A stretch of 64,000 nucleotides of DNA, taken from positions 38,637-102,636 of the forward strand of contig NZ_FOWD01000016.1 in NCBI RefSeq assembly GCF_900115365.1, written 5' to 3'. The translations under genes were made by a program, and so were the position numbers. Origin of the DNA: Anaerocolumna aminovalerica. Its GTDB lineage: Bacteria > Bacillota > Clostridia > Lachnospirales > Lachnospiraceae. Position 1 is the first letter of the stretch, and each line of letters begins with the position of its first letter. This document shows positions 55,165-63,948 of this stretch, piece by piece. The notes beneath the pieces are model-generated. The model worked only from the letters and a program-made list of their open reading frames with translations. It made no database searches and had not been told where the DNA came from.

Positions 55165-55362
55165 ATCCCGCTATCTCCTATTCTATCTTCTGTTGTTTTT
55201 AATCTATACCATTTTTCTAAAATCTTACCCTTATTCTAGATTACACCCCTATACTAACTGGTTCTTCAGTATTGCCTTTATTTCTATACACACAGCCTTC
55301 AATTGAATAAGGACTGGTGACAGGACCCCAATGAAATTTTTTGGAAGAATCCCATATTCCCC

Positions 55363-55724
55363 CTATTCTGCCAGTGTCTCCACAACCTTTTGTAAATCTG
55401 GAAGTTTCATGGACGCATCCTCTTCACTGCTACCCTTGATACCAATGTAAAATTTAATCTTCGGCTCAGTTCCTGACGGATACAGTACCAAGCACCATCC
55501 TCCAATTCAAAGTAAAGTACGTTGGATTTTGGAAACCCTGTCACAGTCACTTCTCCAGTTACACATTCTCTTAACACATCCTTTATGTAATCCGGGAACT
55601 GAAGCATTTTAAGTCCGCCGATATCTTCTAGCACATTTGTGCGGATCTGTTCCATCATCGACTGAATCTTTTGTGCACCCATGTAAACAGAAAAACAAAA
55701 ACAACTGCCCATATTGACTCCCAC
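55363..55724 (-). pseudogene. Phosphoglucomutase/phosphomannomutase, C-terminal fragment
   Basis: The minus strand keeps about 115 codons of a mutase C-terminus. One frame reads VTGEVTVTGFPKSNVLYFEL and EDGAWYC. After a shift near 55477 another reads PSGTEPKIKFYIGIKGSSEE and DASMKLPDLQKVVETLAE, with a stop at 55363. The PSGTEPK phosphate-binding loop identifies the family. The shift fits loss of one copy of a CCGT doublet. The first roughly 80% of the gene is missing. It lay between GH36 and GH113, so its former job was probably Man-1-P to Man-6-P. Confidence 0.8.
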
Positions 55725-55751
55725 AATATTCTTCCGTTGTACTGAAGTTCC

Positions 55752-57959
55752 TCACGACCAGGCCATATTTTCATCATCTTCTGCCTCCAAAAGTTCAATC
55801 AGGCAGCTCTTGTAATCCGCCTGTACAGAAGGCATTCGAAGTCCAGCCTGCATCAGTGCTGCTCCAGAATATTCTGTCCCATCAGTCACGTATTTCTTGT
55901 TACCGTCCAACCCTTTCAAACGCATAAAACGACTTTTTCCGTTTGCTCTTGCCCTTACGTGAACATAGAAAATAAGAGCCTTCTTTTTATCTTTATCCAC
56001 GATCATCCAACTGTCATAGTACCCATTCTCCCTATATGAAGCTAGCCGGTAATAATCCCCTTCTCTGATTAACTTATTGTATTTGTGATATTCTTGTATC
56101 TGCTTCTTTACAATCTTCTTTTCTTCCACTGACAATTTTGTGATATCCAGCTCATACCCGAATGTTCCTAACAGTGCCACATGTCCTCTTGTTTCAAACG
56201 GAGTTGTCCTTCCCACTGTATGGTTTGGGCAGATGCTCACATGAGTACCCATTGTAGACACTGGATAAACCAGTGCTGTTCCTTCCTGAATTGCAAGCCT
56301 TTCAATAGCATCAGTATCATCCGAACACCATATCTGCGGACTATAATAGAGCATTCCTGCATCAAAACGGGCACCACCTCCAGAACAGTTTTCAAGTAGT
56401 AGATACGGAAAATCCGTAATCAACCTTTCCTGCATTCGATAAACGCCCAACATATACCTATGACAAAGTTCTCCCTGACGATCCGACTCAAGAGCAAAAC
56501 TTCCCATAGTTGCCAGTTGTCTATTCATGTCCCATTTTACATAAGAAATATCTGCACTTCTTAAAACAGATGCAATCATTTCATAAATACTATCCACAAC
56601 TTCTTCTCTCGAAAAATCTAGAACATACTGTGCCCGGCTCTGAGTTGTATCACGCCCCGGAATTTGAATTGCCCAGTCCGGATGTGCCTTATACAATTCC
56701 GAATCCGGTGAAATCATCTCAGGTTCAATCCAGATACCAAACTTCATGCCAAGTTTTTTCACTTCTTCCACCAGATTATTAAGCCCCCCCCTGATCTTCT
56801 CTTCATTTACATACCAGTCCCCAAGTGAGCTGTCATCCAGATTTCTCTTTCCAAACCATCCGTCATCCATAACAATCATCTCAATCCCAAGTACTGCCGC
56901 ATCTTTCGCAATATCCAAGAGTTTTTCTTCGTCAAAATCAAAGTAAGTTGCCTCCCAATTATTAATCAAAATTGGTCGTTTTTTATGAAGATAAGGACTT
57001 CTGATCAGATGAATTCTGTACAGATTATGAAAAGTACGCGTCATCTTGCCAAATCCTTCGTCGGAATAAATTAGAACCACCTCTGGTGCAGTAAATATTT
57101 CCCCTGGATTAAGCTTCCATGTAAAACCTTCTGGATGGATCCCAACAAGCATACGCAAAGAATCAAACTGGTTCTTTTCCACCTGTGCAATAAAGTTTCC
57201 AGAATAAATAAAATTCATGGCATATACTTCACCTGTATCCTGTGTTGTTTCCGGCGTATTCAGAGCTATAAACGGATGTTCCTGATGACTGGATACCCCC
57301 CTAAAAGAAGCAATATTTTGTCTACCGTATCCGACAGGCATACGCTGTACATGACGTTCCCTTGCCCAAGAACCAAACAAACCTGTCACTTCAAAATTTC
57401 TGTCATCCATATCCAAACAGGCACTCAGCACCTTTTCAAGATAAAACGGTCTATCTCCCCTATTCTTCACAATCACGGATCTGGTAATGACATCCAATCC
57501 TTCAAAAATAGAATACATCAGTATAATTTGAAGTCCCAGCACTTTATCTCCAGCATATATCTTAAGCGTCATACAGTCCGATTCACAGCCCCATGTAGCT
57601 GGAAGACCGGAAAGCTCCGGTTTTCCATTTATAATCTCGTAGTTTTCATAAGCCAGTTCACTAGCCCTGTATCCCTCCTCGCTTCTAATACATAAGGCAC
57701 TTTCTCTGTAGTCTCCCATTCCTGTCTCTGGATATTCCATAAACGTGCTATCATGAAAAGAACCTTTCTCCCGCTTATTCTTTGACGGTACAAATGGTGC
57801 CTCATCCTCCCTAAGTAGATAGCGGATATCTGCATCTTCAAGACGTTTTCCGTAATACAGATGCGCCAGATATTTATCATCCACGACAGCGATTCCATAT
57901 GTCGTATGATCCGTATGTATCAGAAACACTTTATTTTTTTCATTAAATACAATTTTCAT
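55752..57959 (-). CDS. GH36 alpha-galactosidase
   Basis: This 735-residue cytoplasmic enzyme removes alpha-1,6-galactose from galactomanno-oligosaccharides or raffinose-type sugars. It has the family length and motifs: NNWEATYFDFDEEKLLDIA, MDDGWFGKRNLDDSSLGDW, YVKWDMNRQL (nucleophile Asp), LENCSGGGARFD and WCSDDTDAIERL (acid/base Asp). It heads the operon with the decayed mutase, GH113 and manA. An operator-like palindrome lies 15 bp before its start. Confidence 0.93.
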   Translation of the reverse strand: MKIVFNEKNKVFLIHTDHTTYGIAVVDDKYLAHLYYGKRLEDADIRYLLREDEAPFVPSKNKREKGSFHDSTFMEYPETGMGDYRESALCIRSEEGYRASELAYENYEIINGKPELSGLPATWGCESDCMTLKIYAGDKVLGLQIILMYSIFEGLDVITRSVIVKNRGDRPFYLEKVLSACLDMDDRNFEVTGLFGSWARERHVQRMPVGYGRQNIASFRGVSSHQEHPFIALNTPETTQDTGEVYAMNFIYSGNFIAQVEKNQFDSLRMLVGIHPEGFTWKLNPGEIFTAPEVVLIYSDEGFGKMTRTFHNLYRIHLIRSPYLHKKRPILINNWEATYFDFDEEKLLDIAKDAAVLGIEMIVMDDGWFGKRNLDDSSLGDWYVNEEKIRGGLNNLVEEVKKLGMKFGIWIEPEMISPDSELYKAHPDWAIQIPGRDTTQSRAQYVLDFSREEVVDSIYEMIASVLRSADISYVKWDMNRQLATMGSFALESDRQGELCHRYMLGVYRMQERLITDFPYLLLENCSGGGARFDAGMLYYSPQIWCSDDTDAIERLAIQEGTALVYPVSTMGTHVSICPNHTVGRTTPFETRGHVALLGTFGYELDITKLSVEEKKIVKKQIQEYHKYNKLIREGDYYRLASYRENGYYDSWMIVDKDKKKALIFYVHVRARANGKSRFMRLKGLDGNKKYVTDGTEYSGAALMQAGLRMPSVQADYKSCLIELLEAEDDENMAWS

Positions 57960-57973
57960 TACGCCTCCTATTT

Positions 57974-57987
57974 TTAATTATAATTAA
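57974..57987 (-). promoter_or_regulatory. Operator-like palindrome before the GH36 operon
   Basis: TTAATTATAATTAA is identical to 53059-53072 upstream of the lacI-type gene. A TTAAGTTAATTATAATTA extension is readable on the minus strand. It lies between the GH36 start and its probable promoter. The rest up to 58229 shows no gene. Confidence 0.5.
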
Positions 57988-58229
57988 CTTAATAATATCG
58001 AATATTATTCTAATGTCAACCTTTTTTTAATCTTTTTTAATTAATTTTTAAATTAAAAGCCGCTCCTATAAAAAAGTTTTAACACTCAGAAAAACCGCCT
58101 ATATAATATCACTCATACGAACAGTAGAGATTATAACCATAGTTTTGCATATATCTAAGTTCTGATCTAGCCCGAGTCAATTGATTCTCAAGGTGGTTTC
58201 GAGTATTTCTATTTTGAATTTTTGACATA

Positions 58230-58415
58230 TTGATTCGGAAAGATAATGAAAGATTCTATGCTACACACAGTTTCTTTTCTTTTGATGACTTCTCTAAGCA
58301 ACTAAGTATATATAACCAAAGGGACTATTATAACTTTCCAATGAGACCTCTAGGATGGAAATCTCCTAGAACTACTCTCATGAATTTCTTGAAGTATGGT
58401 GTAACATATGTTTGA
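58230..58415 (+). pseudogene. IS transposase, C-terminal fragment
   Basis: The frame reads RKDNERFYATHSFFSFDDFS, KQLSIYNQRDYYNFPMRPLG and WKSPRTTLMNFLKYGVTYV, the usual C-terminus of an rve-type (IS3/IS481-like) integrase-fold transposase. The first codon of the open frame is TTG without a ribosome site and the N-terminal catalytic part is missing, so it is a remnant. Confidence 0.7.
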
Positions 58416-58433
58416 CAAACCAACAGAAAGCTA

Positions 58434-59171
58434 TTGGAAACTTTAAGATATCTCTTGAACGAAAGGGATTTTTCTGTTCCTGAATTTAAAAATTATCTTT
58501 CCATGATGAATTCCCGTGGTATTACATCTATAAAAGAAATGGGATTTGATGATTATTATGACTTTACTGAAGTACTGAAAGAATTGGAAGAAAAGGAAGA
58601 ACTTACAGCAAGAGTTCATTTTATGAGTCAGCCAGTTAGTGCACTGATGAATCTGGAATACGGTCAGAAAATGAGAAACATGTTAAAAGACGAATTCGTT
58701 CGTTTTTCTGGCTTCAATCAGATGACAGATGGCTCTATCAGCCAGTTAAAAGGGGATATGAAACAACCGTATCTTTGTAAAAATACCTGTTGTGCAAAAA
58801 ACGTCAATGGGAAGGCATAAAAGCTGATGTGTTAGCTGCAGATGCAGAAGGATTTCGCTTCTCATTACACCCTCAAGGTGATGGTGCTATTTGCAAAACT
58901 ATAGATATTTTTGATTCCTGTATAAAAGATGATAACAATAAATTAGTAAACCGCCATGCAATTACTGACCTAGAATGCTGAGATCCTGCGGATTTAAATC
59001 GGTCAGTATAATCTAGGACGTGAATACGAACTTGGAGTTCTCGAAACAGGATAAATTGGCAGATATATTTCTGTATTAGATGCTGACATTTTTCATACAT
59101 CTATGGACACTATCTGTGACGTGAAAGTTTCCATGACTATCGTTAACGGAAAGGTTGTATATAAAGCATAG
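58434..59171 (+). pseudogene. Amidohydrolase (YtcJ-like), internally deleted
   Basis: Fragments in successive frames read YLSMMNSRGITSIKEMGFDD and FVRFSGFNQMTDGSISQLKG, then ADVLAADAEGFRFSLHPQGD and KLVNRHAITDLEC. A later stretch gives QYNLGREYELGVLETG and VSMTIVNGKVVYKA before the stop at 59169-59171. This is the order of a COG1574 metal-dependent amidohydrolase, but the N-terminus, a central stretch of more than 100 residues and the frame are lost. Confidence 0.75.
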
Positions 59172-59312
59172 ATACCAATTACCAAAGAACTTAATATACA
59201 AAACGTCTATACTACCAATTTATAAGCAGAATAGACATTTATATAAAGGCATCTCCCAAGCATTAAATAAAGGCTGTCTAATTTCTCATATATAAACTGT
59301 CTAAAACAAAAA

Positions 59313-59372
59313 ATCATTCTAAGTCTTATGTGGAATCCTACCCGAGATTCTTCCATAAAGACTTAGAATGAT
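59313..59372 (-). terminator. Long hairpin, terminator of the permease gene
   Basis: Arms 59313-59337 and 59345-59372 are complementary with few mismatches. On the minus strand the stem follows the permease and is followed by a T-run (TTTTTTGTTTT). The right arm is repeated exactly at 37965-37990, so this belongs to a dispersed family. Confidence 0.7.
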
Positions 59373-59404
59373 ATAGTCTAACTTCTATCATATTTTAAAA
59401 AACA

Positions 59405-60736
59405 CTAATCTTCCTCTTCCGTATTATCTTCCGGTACAATAATATTCAATACAAACGCTATTGCAAAGGCAAGAACAATAGGAGATTTGCCAATTATATT
59501 TTGTACATCAACAGGTAAGAACTGTAAAGATTTAGTAACCGTACTGATACCAACACCAAGAGCAAGGGCAATACCAACAATCATCTTATTACGATAATTT
59601 AAAGGCTGTTGTGAAATTAATTGGATACCGGACATGGTAATCGCAGCGAATACTGTAACTGTTGCACCGCCTAATACCGGATAGGGGATGGTAGTCATAA
59701 GCGCACCAAATTTGGGACACAGACCGGCTGCAATCATAATAACACCAACAATGGTAAATACTCTTTTTGCTATAACCTTTGTAGTAACAATTAAACCAAC
59801 ATTCTGGCTGTAAGGGTCAGTTGGCAAACCGCCCATACATGCTCCTAACATACCGCAGATACCTTGTCCCTTAATAGCTCCGCCAAGTTCTTTATCCGTA
59901 GCTTCACGATTAAATGCACCTATGGTAGTGGATGAAACGTCACCTATTGTTTGTACTGCTTGTACTATGTACATTAGAATCATAGAAATAATAGCTGATG
60001 GATGGAATTCAATTCCCCACTTCATAAAACGTGGAAGTGCAAGCCATGATGAACTTACTACATTATCAAAACTAATATCACCCATAAAAAGAGCAATTAC
60101 ATATCCAACACCAATACCAATCAACATACCGGATACTTTAATATATCCTTTGCCAAATAAACTGCATGCAAGGGTAACCGCTAAAACAACTAAAGCTACA
60201 ATCCAATATTGAGTCTTTCCAAAATCATCTGCATTAGCATTACCGCCTGCCATATAATTAATTGCTGTGGTATATAAGGATAAACCTATACTTAGTACTA
60301 CCGTACCACTTACAATTGGCGGGAAAAACTTTCTTAATTTACCTATAAACATACCTATAAATATTGAAGCAAAGGCACCTACCAATTGAGCTCCAAAAAT
60401 GGCTTTAATACCATAACTTAAACCAATAGCAGATAATATTGGCATATACGCAAAGGCTACACCCATTACGTTTGGTAACCCCATACCAAAACCAAATACA
60501 GGAAATAACTGAATCAAAGTAGTGATACCACCAATTAACATAGCAGCCTGCATTAAAATTATTTTATCACTTTCTGGCAGACCCAGTAGTTGCGCAATTA
60601 ATATAGGTGGAGTAATATTACCTACCAACATTGCTAAAACATGCTGCATAGCCTGTGGAAATGCTAAGCCCCAGCTAGGCTTGCCGTTTAATTCAAAAAG
60701 TGCTTTGTCCGATCTTTCAACTTTCTTATTTATCAT
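59405..60736 (-). CDS. NCS2 nucleobase permease (xanthine/uracil type)
   Basis: This 443-residue membrane protein has 12-14 hydrophobic segments and the NCS2 signature GGLPTDPYSQNVGLIVTT. PSWGLAFPQAMQHVLAMLVGN at the start and VQAVQTIGDVSSTT in the centre are typical. The SQNVGL form favours a purine (xanthine/urate) permease over uracil, but the substrate is not certain. The gene is alone, with a strong terminator. Confidence 0.88.
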   Translation of the reverse strand: MINKKVERSDKALFELNGKPSWGLAFPQAMQHVLAMLVGNITPPILIAQLLGLPESDKIILMQAAMLIGGITTLIQLFPVFGFGMGLPNVMGVAFAYMPILSAIGLSYGIKAIFGAQLVGAFASIFIGMFIGKLRKFFPPIVSGTVVLSIGLSLYTTAINYMAGGNANADDFGKTQYWIVALVVLAVTLACSLFGKGYIKVSGMLIGIGVGYVIALFMGDISFDNVVSSSWLALPRFMKWGIEFHPSAIISMILMYIVQAVQTIGDVSSTTIGAFNREATDKELGGAIKGQGICGMLGACMGGLPTDPYSQNVGLIVTTKVIAKRVFTIVGVIMIAAGLCPKFGALMTTIPYPVLGGATVTVFAAITMSGIQLISQQPLNYRNKMIVGIALALGVGISTVTKSLQFLPVDVQNIIGKSPIVLAFAIAFVLNIIVPEDNTEEED

Positions 60737-61121
60737 ATAATAACCTTCCTTTTCGATATTCTACATGTCTTCAAATAGAAAACGGCTTAAAGGCTTTAAC
60801 CATCTGTTATGTAAATCCTCCCTTCTCTGGTTTTAATTTTTACTGATGGTTTCAGACCTTATTTAATAGCAAATAACGCACATGAATATAAAATTCATAT
60901 AAAGATTATTCTCTATTCAGTTTTTATGTATTTCCGTACCCGTTTTAATATTAATAACAACTTAAAAATATACAAAAAAATTCATATTTTATGTTTTATT
61001 TATACATTTTTAATACTTATTTTATTTTACGACATTAGTATACAATATAATTCTTACAAAAGCAAGACTGGATTTTATGTTATTATCATCTACTTGTACA
61101 ACAAATTAGAAAAAGAATAAT
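60737..61121. other. Intergenic region; permease leader
   Basis: No gene is seen. In the first 130 bp upstream of the permease the minus strand contains complementary segments (AACCATC and GATGGTT, about 60 bp apart) and a GC-richer stretch, which could fold. It does not match the purine riboswitch consensus. The remainder is AT-rich. Confidence 0.35.
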
Positions 61122-61150
61122 TTTACAATTAGTGAATTTTATGATATACT
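61122..61150 (+). promoter_or_regulatory. Promoter of the Ig-like-domain gene
   Basis: TTTACA (61122-61127) and TATACT (61145-61150) are separated by exactly 17 bp, about 60 bp before the TTG start at 61211. Confidence 0.6.
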
Positions 61151-61210
61151 AGTTGAAAGTTTCTTTCAGCTGTATGATTCTCTCCTGCATTTAAAGAATG
61201 GAGGATTCTA

Positions 61211-61990
61211 TTGTTAAATCTAAAGAAGATCTTATTATCTGTACTATTATCTTTTATATCAATTCCTTTTATTCTGCCTTCACAGCCAGCAAATGCAGTT
61301 TCCTCAGAAATCTCATTTATAATACTAACACAATACGAAAAAACCGTTACTATAAGTGATGAATTCTACATAATTGCTTTAACTTCCACTGGTAAGAAAC
61401 CAACATGGAAAAGCAGTGATTCTAAAATAGCCTCAGTGAATAAGTATGGTAAAGTCACTGCTAAAAAAGCCGGTACAGCGGTTATCACAGCCAGTATAAA
61501 AGGAGCATATGCCTCCTGTCTGGTTACGGTTAATTCTCCCACTGTTACCCTAAACCAATCCCATATCACTTTATACCGGGGACAGGGTGCCAAACTTTCT
61601 GCTAAAGTTTCATCCAAAGTTAAACCTAAATGGAAAACCAGCAAAAAAAGTGTTGCTACAGTAGATCAAAATGGTAATATAACAGCCGTCAAAAATGGAA
61701 CTGCTGTCATCACCGCAACCGTTAACGGTGTTTCTGACATTTGCGAAGTAATTGTAAAAAAACCCGTAATTACTTTAAGTGCAGAGGAACTGACTATAAA
61801 AGCGGGTTCTGCCACTTCAATTACTGCCAATGTATCCTCGGGTAATTCTCCCATCTGGTCAACCAGTAATTCAAAAATTATATCCATAAACTCCAAAGGA
61901 CAAATAAAGGCACTAAAAAAAGGAAGGGCCTATGTCTATGCAAAGGAAGACGGAACTAAAGCAAGATGTACTATCTATGTAACTGAGTAA
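61211..61990 (+). CDS. Secreted protein with three Ig-like (BIG2) domains
   Basis: This 259-residue protein has a signal peptide (LNLKKILLSVLLSFISIPFILPSQPANA) and three bacterial Ig-like repeats (about residues 35-108, 109-183 and 184-258). Each carries a WKSSDSKIASVNKYGKVTA-type strand and a GTAVITA-type strand. There is no anchor or catalytic domain, so it may bind a surface polymer or protein. The start is TTG, with GGAGG 6 bp upstream and no ATG nearby. Short inverted repeats (61157-61171 and 62061-62075) flank the gene. Confidence 0.82.
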   Translation: MLNLKKILLSVLLSFISIPFILPSQPANAVSSEISFIILTQYEKTVTISDEFYIIALTSTGKKPTWKSSDSKIASVNKYGKVTAKKAGTAVITASIKGAYASCLVTVNSPTVTLNQSHITLYRGQGAKLSAKVSSKVKPKWKTSKKSVATVDQNGNITAVKNGTAVITATVNGVSDICEVIVKKPVITLSAEELTIKAGSATSITANVSSGNSPIWSTSNSKIISINSKGQIKALKKGRAYVYAKEDGTKARCTIYVTE

Positions 61991-62576
61991 TTATAATCTA
62001 TGGGGAGAGAAGTGTAAAAAACATCTTTAAGCAAAGTAATATCAATGGTGTAAGAATGAAAGCTGAAAGAAACTTCTGAAAATATGGTACCAAAAAATTG
62101 CATTAACACGTTCCATTCTGCAATTACATATTTAAATCCAATCTTTATAATTTATTATATAAATTAGTTAATTTTTATTGTATAATATCTATAAGTTTCT
62201 ATACTATGTTTGTCCAAAAAATTAATTTGTACACAAATCATACATAATTTTAATGTATAATGAATTACATAAGGGATTATGTTCTGATACCCGGACAAAA
62301 ATGAAGTATTATCTAAGATACCCCAAAGGGATATCCTGTTTTGAAGTATGAAACATAACTGCAAAGCAGTTCCTGCGGAAATATGGTAATGAAACCGGAG
62401 AGGCTTAATTATTATATTTCCTCGGATTTTCATGTGCTGTTTGCTGCCGCAAAAGACAGCCATAACACCATGTGTGAAAGAAATATAATATCGAAAGGAT
62501 GCCACAAAGGAATCTTTCACATAAGTTATAAGTGGCGCTATCACAAGAAACATGTGATATGAAATGGGTGTAAAAT
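61991..62576 (+). other. Long leader/intergenic region with several hairpins
   Basis: No gene is convincing. From about 62300 onward the plus strand has a run of small stems: GATACCCC/GGGATATC, AACTGC/GCAGTT, GCTGT/ACAGC, GTGTGAAAG/CTTTCACAT and TCACA/TGTGA. It is clearly richer in GC than its left flank. It could be a structured 5' leader of the foldase gene or a small RNA. It matches no riboswitch class that I could recognise. Confidence 0.4.
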
Positions 62577-63785
62577 ATGAATGATGCAACACAAAATGAA
62601 AAAAATTCTACAAGTATGAGCAAAATGAGAAAAATTGAAAGAAAAAAAGAAATTAAAAAGATGAAACGTGATGCTTACTTATCTAAGATTGTTTCTATCA
62701 GCTTAATTGTTCTGGTGTGTGTTGGTTTTGTAGCCTTATTCGCTTACTCTGTACAACGAAGTATTAACAGAGTAAGACCAAGCAGTGACTTTAGTGCAAG
62801 GCTGACAGAAGATGGCTTAATAAAAGATGTACAAGTATCTGATCATATAGTATTAGGTGATTATTCCAATATTATCATACCAAAAAGTGAAGTAGAATAT
62901 ACCGATAAAGATATGGAAAAGGATATTCAGGAATTATTGGAAAACCATGGTACCCTGGAAACAGAAACCGATGCGTTGATTAAAGATGGTGATCAAGTAA
63001 GCATCGACTATGTGGGAACTGTTGATGGAAAAGAATTTGAAGGTGGTAATACAAAAAATGCCGGAACAGATTTAGTAATCGGCTCCGGAACCTATGTAGA
63101 TGATTTTGAAGAACAATTAATCGGTCATGGCGTTGGTGATAAAGTGACCGTAGAAGTAACTTTCCCAGCAGATTATAAAGAAGAATCTTTAGCCGGAAAA
63201 GATGCAGTTTTTGAAGTTGAAATTAATGGAATTTATAACATACCGGAATTAACAGATGCCTTTGTAAAAGAAAACCTATCTGAATATGCAATGACTGCTG
63301 ACGGATATAAGGAATATTTAAAAAAATCCAAATATGAAGATAAGCTAAACACTTGGTTAGAAGATTACCTAATGGATAATACTACCGTTTCATCCTATCC
63401 TGAGAAATATATAAAGCATTTAAAATCCATTCAGAAATTCGAAGATCAAAGTTATTTTGAATATATGAATCAATTATATACTTCTTTTGGATCAACCCCA
63501 CCTTATGCAAGTTTTGAACAATATATCGGTATGTCTGAGAAAGAATACGATGCAGGGTTAGAGAAAAAAGTGCAAGATCCGGCTAAGATGGCTTTATTGT
63601 TCCAAATGATTTATCAAAAAGAAGGTCTTAAAGTAACATTAGATGAATTTGATAAATATCTGGGTGACAAAGCAACAGAGGATTATGATACTCTTATTAA
63701 GTCATATGGTAAAGGGTATATTATGCAGGATTTAATACATGAAAAAGTATTAGAATACTTAAAAGAAAATTCCGTTATAGAGTAA
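62577..63785 (+). CDS. Membrane-anchored trigger-factor-like peptidyl-prolyl isomerase
   Basis: This 402-residue protein has a highly basic N-terminus and one membrane helix (about residues 36-58). An FKBP-type domain of the trigger factor kind follows (about 130-225: GDQVSIDYVGTVDGKEFEGG, VIGSGTYVDDFEEQLIGHG). A trigger-factor C-terminal chaperone arm follows (about 225-400). The ribosome-binding domain of true trigger factor is absent and is replaced by the anchor. It probably folds secreted or membrane proteins outside the cell. GGGTG precedes the ATG. Confidence 0.87.
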   Translation: MNDATQNEKNSTSMSKMRKIERKKEIKKMKRDAYLSKIVSISLIVLVCVGFVALFAYSVQRSINRVRPSSDFSARLTEDGLIKDVQVSDHIVLGDYSNIIIPKSEVEYTDKDMEKDIQELLENHGTLETETDALIKDGDQVSIDYVGTVDGKEFEGGNTKNAGTDLVIGSGTYVDDFEEQLIGHGVGDKVTVEVTFPADYKEESLAGKDAVFEVEINGIYNIPELTDAFVKENLSEYAMTADGYKEYLKKSKYEDKLNTWLEDYLMDNTTVSSYPEKYIKHLKSIQKFEDQSYFEYMNQLYTSFGSTPPYASFEQYIGMSEKEYDAGLEKKVQDPAKMALLFQMIYQKEGLKVTLDEFDKYLGDKATEDYDTLIKSYGKGYIMQDLIHEKVLEYLKENSVIE

Positions 63786-63835
63786 TTGAAACTGGTTGTT
63801 TGAAGAATCAAAAACTTTTTAAATAATGACTATAA

Positions 63836-63880
63836 AAATAGCTTTCTTTGGTACAAGTTAATCACCAAAGAAAGCTATTT
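63836..63880 (+). terminator. Terminator of the foldase gene
   Basis: A perfect 17-bp stem (63836-63852 with 63864-63880) with an 11-nt loop lies 50 bp past the stop. Confidence 0.75.
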
Positions 63881-63885
63881 ATTAT

Positions 63886-63948
63886 GGCTCTTTGTCAAGT
63901 TTTGGGGTGGGTTCCCTTGGAACCCACTTTACAACTGGTATTAGAGCC
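63886..63948. repeat. Nested inverted repeat, possible IS end
   Basis: GGCTCT (63886-63891) pairs with AGAGCC (63943-63948), and GTGGGTTCC (63907-63915) pairs with GGAACCCAC (63919-63927). The start GGCTCTTTGTCAAG resembles the terminal repeats of ISL3-family elements as I recall them. The window ends before a transposase could be seen. Confidence 0.35.

Noticed and set aside
57135..57695. 186-residue plus-strand frame inside the GH36 gene
   Set aside because: It is entirely antisense to a well-supported alpha-galactosidase with complete motifs.
59246..59290. Similarity between this stretch and the end of the AraC gene at 37381-37420
   Set aside because: The match is partial, the upstream sequence is not AraC-like, and short AT-rich matches are expected by chance.
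62164..62592. 142-residue minus-strand frame before the foldase gene
   Set aside because: It lacks a ribosome site, its composition is not protein-like, and it is antisense to the probable leader.
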